Shown: positions 6,331 through 8,096 of the stretch, one piece after another | Numbering within the stretch: the stretch's first letter is position 1 | How the letters are laid out: every line of letters begins with the position of its first letter | Translations under genes and position numbers: made by a program | NCBI GenBank assembly: GCA_020355945.1 | Contig: CP070627.1 | Coordinates: 8,671,154-8,679,249 of the forward strand | Reading direction: 5' to 3' | DNA from: Candidatus Aminicenantota bacterium | Lineage (GTDB): Bacteria; Acidobacteriota; Aminicenantia; UBA2199 | Length of the DNA: 8,096 nt | The notes under the pieces: model-generated | Databases searched by the model: none | What the model was told of the DNA's origin: nothing | Seen by the model: the letters and a program-made list of their open reading frames with translations, nothing else

Positions 6331-7077
6331 TTAGAAATGATATGAATAATATAATGTCACTTTTTTCTGCTTTGCATAGGTTTCAACATCATGTTCGGAG
6401 GTCATATGCGTCACCAAAACCATAAAAATATCCTGGTAAAGGCCTTGCAGCCGATCGATCTTTTTCCTGAAAAACCGGTCTATATCATTTTTGGACAATT
6501 GGGCTTTAGATTCTCCGATGATAGTCACTGGTTTTCCTTGTTTTTCTCCGCTGCCAAATATATTCACTTCGATATATTTTCCTTCATTGTCCAGTACCCA
6601 TTTTCGTAGAAGGGGTTCTTTCATCTTTATGCCAAAATCTTTTTCCACCAGTACTGGCAGTTTCTTATAGGCTTCATTTTCAAGGGTATATCCGACAGTA
6701 CCCGCTATTTTACCCACCTCTTTCCTGGTAATCTTGAGTTCTTTGGTCAGGGTTTTAATCTCTTGCTCGGTTCGTCTTTGCGCCTCAGCCAGCTCTTCTA
6801 CCCTTTTTTCGGTTCGTTTTTGCGCCTCGGCCAGCTCTTCTACTCTTTTTTCCGTTCGTTTTTGTGCCTCGGCCAGCTCTTCTACTCTTTTTTCCGTTCG
6901 TTCTTGCGCTTTTGCCAGGTCCCTGACAATGCCTTTTAATTCATCGAATTCTTCTCTACCGACGTCCTCTATACGCTTCTTTTCAAGCTCTTTACCAAAA
7001 TCGAAAAATATTTCCTTTAAATCCGGTTCCAATTTTTCAATTTTTCTCATGAATTCAATGCTAAAACTCAAGGACAT
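6331..7077 (-). CDS. Coiled-coil protein with C-terminal PD-(D/E)XK nuclease-like domain (DUF3782-like)
   Basis: The 248-residue protein has a short N-terminal helical region (1-45), a heptad-rich coiled coil (about 45-120) built on a 14-residue repeat of the type [14 protein letters not shown], and a C-terminal alpha/beta domain (about 121-248). In that domain ENEAY (133-137), YIEVN (168-172) with IFGSG, and [14 protein letters not shown] (186-199) follow the order Glu...(Asp)...Glu-x-Lys of PD-(D/E)XK folds. The usual Asp is Asn172; Glu189 and Lys191 are present. Proteins of this type are common but uncharacterised in environmental bacteria; nuclease activity is unproven. ATG 7077 is well set: AGGAGG lies 5 nt upstream, with a strong promoter behind it. 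The gene stands alone, convergent to the polysaccharide genes, between two copies of an intergenic repeat. A structural or DNA-binding role without catalysis is possible. Confidence 0.85.
   Translation of the reverse strand: MSLSFSIEFMRKIEKLEPDLKEIFFDFGKELEKKRIEDVGREEFDELKGIVRDLAKAQERTEKRVEELAEAQKRTEKRVEELAEAQKRTEKRVEELAEAQRRTEQEIKTLTKELKITRKEVGKIAGTVGYTLENEAYKKLPVLVEKDFGIKMKEPLLRKWVLDNEGKYIEVNIFGSGEKQGKPVTIIGESKAQLSKNDIDRFFRKKIDRLQGLYQDIFMVLVTHMTSEHDVETYAKQKKVTLYYSYHF
6782..6907 (-). repeat. Three 42-bp tandem repeats coding coiled-coil units
   Basis: Near-identical units lie at 6782-6823, 6824-6865 and 6866-6907, each coding 14 residues (two heptads), with diverged partial units on both sides. 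The exact 42-bp period keeps both reading frame and heptad phase, so copy number can change by slippage without disrupting the protein. Confidence 0.88.
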
Positions 7078-7082
7078 TTAAA

Positions 7083-7123
7083 CCTCCTGCATCAATAATA
7101 TTATTTTTAATATCATTTGTCAA
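7083..7123 (-). promoter_or_regulatory. Sigma70-type promoter and SD of the nuclease-like gene
   Basis: On the - strand a perfect -35 TTGACA (7123-7118), a 17-bp spacer and a -10 TATTAT (7100-7095, 5 of 6 consensus) are followed by AGGAGG (7088-7083) and the ATG at 7077. With the usual 6-7 nt from the -10, the transcript would start at about 7088, so the mRNA would begin at or beside its own SD with a leader of only about 11 nt. No operator palindrome is visible. Confidence 0.78.
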
Positions 7124-7137
7124 CTCTAAAATTCACC

Positions 7138-7316
7138 ACCAGGAATTCTCATTTAGGCGCGGTTGAGGAGAATAAAAAGGTTGAGGTTAAGATTGAGGTT
7201 GAGGAGAAAAAAAACTGCTTGAAAAGACCTGTTTTCTCAAAAAAATACGTAAAATTCCAGGGATTTTCCTTAACCTCAGCCTTAACCTTAACCTGGCAAT
7301 TCCCAAAATGAGAATT
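7138..7316. repeat. About 180-bp imperfect inverted-repeat element (MITE-like)
   Basis: This fills most of the 316-bp gene-free stretch between 7078 and 7393. Outer arms AATTCTCATTT (7144-7154) and AAATGAGAATT (7306-7316) are perfectly inverted. Inside, GAGGTTAAG (7183-7191) pairs with CTTAACCTC (7269-7277), and GAGAAAA (7204-7210) with TTTTCTC (7232-7238), so RNA or single-stranded DNA could form one long broken hairpin. The left part is rich in GGTTGAGG/GGTTAAG hexamer-like units and the right part in their complements. The left end also occurs at 6246-6276. No transposase is coded, so it would be non-autonomous or not mobile. Confidence 0.65.
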
Positions 7317-7349
7317 AAGAGTTTAAGACTGGAGTTAAAATTTCATATT

Positions 7350-7367
7350 GATAAAAATGATAAAAAT
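7350..7367 (+). repeat. Tandem GATAAAAAT x2
   Basis: Two perfect 9-bp copies (7350-7358 and 7359-7367) lie just downstream of the HEAT fragment's stop codon on the - strand. Nothing else is visible between 7317 and 7393. Confidence 0.5.
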
Positions 7368-7393
7368 GTGAAAGACAGCAGTGGGAGGATTTT

Positions 7394-7936
7394 CTATTTA
7401 TCTTCCTCTTTTATCATGGTTGCAGCATCGGGTCCGGCAATCATCCGCACCAGGGAGTCGTAAAGCACATCGTACAGCGGACCGATGCGTCTACCTTTAC
7501 CGAAAAAGGATCCTATAAAATCGAAAGAAGATCCTTTTAAATCGTACACAATCCTATCCACAACTGGGGTGTCCAAGATGTGCAGTAGTGCTTCCGCCAC
7601 CTGTTGGCGGCCTTTGACTCCCAGTTCTTCAGAGCGGCTCACCCCCAGTTCGCCCAGCAGTAGTGCTGCGTTATGAGCGACCCTAATTCCAGGATGCTCG
7701 ATGGCTTTAGTTAAGATCGCCAGGCTCTCTTCATCAAAGTGTTTAAATTTTCCCATTGTCCTGTGGGCTTCTGAGTAAACTTTATCAATATCCTGGCAGG
7801 CCTCGAAAAAAACTCGGGCTACATTCCCGGTAAATTGCTGTAAATTGCCTAACGCTCGAATTCCGCCTCTGTGAGTTATCCAGCTACTTGTATTACCTGC
7901 GGCACGAACAAATAAATCCAGGACCCCTTCAACAAA
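7394..7936 (-). pseudogene. C-terminal remnant of a HEAT-repeat protein
   Basis: An ATG at 7756 would give a 120-residue protein, but its frame stays open for 60 more codons to an in-frame TAA at 7939-7937, and those codons also look like protein: RGGIRALGNLQQF and EACQDIDKVYSEAHRTMGKF have the paired-helix pattern of HEAT repeats. This continues without a break into LAILTKAIEHPGIRVAHNAA and LLLGELG. No ATG, GTG or TTG lies in the extension, and AGGA is only 2 nt from the ATG. I therefore read it as a 180-residue 3' piece of a longer gene cut near 7937. HEAT arrays are protein-interaction scaffolds, often at the C-terminus of NACHT-type or signalling proteins; the lost part cannot be inferred. 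After the repeats, ELGVSRSEELGVKG looks like a small internal duplication. Whether the 120-residue form is still made is unknown. Confidence 0.6.
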
Positions 7937-7941
7937 TTAAA

Positions 7942-8096
7942 TACCTGCCCCCATATTCGCAAGAGGGAGAAAAAAAAGGAATTGAAAAGAAGGCTATAGA
8001 TACAGCAAAAAGAATGTTAAAAGATGGAATGCCGATTGATACCATCTCAAAATATACCGGCCTTACTGGTGATGAGATAAAAAAATTGCAGAAATC
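7942..8096 (+). pseudogene. C-terminal tail of an Rpn-family (transposase_31/PD-(D/E)XK) protein, runs off window
   Basis: From about 7960 the + strand codes QEGEKKGIEKKAIDTAKRML, then KDGMPIDTISKYTGLTGDEI and KKLQK. This is the highly typical end of Rpn-type recombination-promoting nucleases and related proteins: a charged EKKGIEK helix, then AKRMLKxGM, then a short helix-turn-helix-like unit with ISKYTGLTGDEI. The frame runs back to a stop at 7831, but that upstream part is antisense to the HEAT fragment and contains no Rpn nuclease domain, so only the tail of about 50 residues survives; the left edge is uncertain. No start codon or SD suits it. It is a remnant, or the result of an inversion or recombination at this point. 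The reading continues to the last base, and its stop lies outside the window. Confidence 0.6.

Noticed and set aside
6782..6907. Regular 42-bp repeats as a CRISPR array
   Set aside because: There are no unique spacers, the repeats are contiguous, and they code heptads in frame.
6734..7081. A + strand ORF of 115 codons with repeated [18 protein letters not shown] units
   Set aside because: It is the antisense of the coiled-coil repeats in the - strand gene, which has a perfect SD and promoter; the repeats explain the open frame.
7117..7311. A + strand ORF of 64 codons
   Set aside because: It reads through the inverted-repeat element; the composition follows the GGTTGAGG units and there is no SD or domain.
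7504..7538. 9-bp inverted repeat AAAAGGATC/GATCCTTTT as a regulatory hairpin
   Set aside because: It lies inside the HEAT fragment's frame and comes from similar codons for GSSF/GSFF; no gene start is near.

Overview
The window looks like chromosomal DNA from a diderm bacterium that makes a surface polysaccharide through an undecaprenol-linked, Wzx/Wzy-type pathway. I cannot fix the phylum. AT-rich membrane genes, GC-rich intercistronic repeats, a coiled-coil PD-(D/E)XK protein, a HEAT-repeat remnant and an Rpn-type tail suggest a repeat-rich environmental lineage, but this is inference.

Positions 1-6184 (+ strand) are a polysaccharide export and assembly block of four large genes: a GT-C type membrane glycosyltransferase (5' end outside the window), a MOP-superfamily flippase overlapping it by 20 bp, a polyprenyl-phosphate sugar-1-phosphate transferase, and an O-antigen ligase/Wzy-like polymerase with a C-terminal soluble domain. 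Their combined job would be to load the first sugar on undecaprenyl phosphate, add further sugar, flip the lipid-linked repeat unit, and polymerise or transfer it on the outer side of the membrane. None of the three internal starts has a well-placed Shine-Dalgarno (SD) sequence of its own. Each can be explained by translational coupling: the flippase through its gene overlap, the transferase through a possible 5-codon leader ORF, and the ligase through an unlisted 43-codon ORF with a good SD. The last two end in ATGA overlaps with the next start. An extended -10 promoter next to three tandem copies of CTGTTACG lies in front of the transferase gene.

Positions 6185-7393 hold a convergent (- strand) single gene for a coiled-coil PD-(D/E)XK-like protein. 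It has its own strong promoter and a perfect SD that lies almost at the predicted transcript start. It is bracketed by two direct copies of an ACCAGGAATTCTCATTT-type intergenic repeat; the right copy belongs to a roughly 180-bp imperfect inverted-repeat element.

Positions 7394-8096 look like gene debris. A - strand HEAT-repeat C-terminal fragment runs open for 60 codons upstream of its only ATG and then hits a stop. Right beside it, on the + strand, is the C-terminal tail of an Rpn-family (transposase_31/PD-(D/E)XK) protein without its front part. The junction near 7937-7960 marks a rearrangement.
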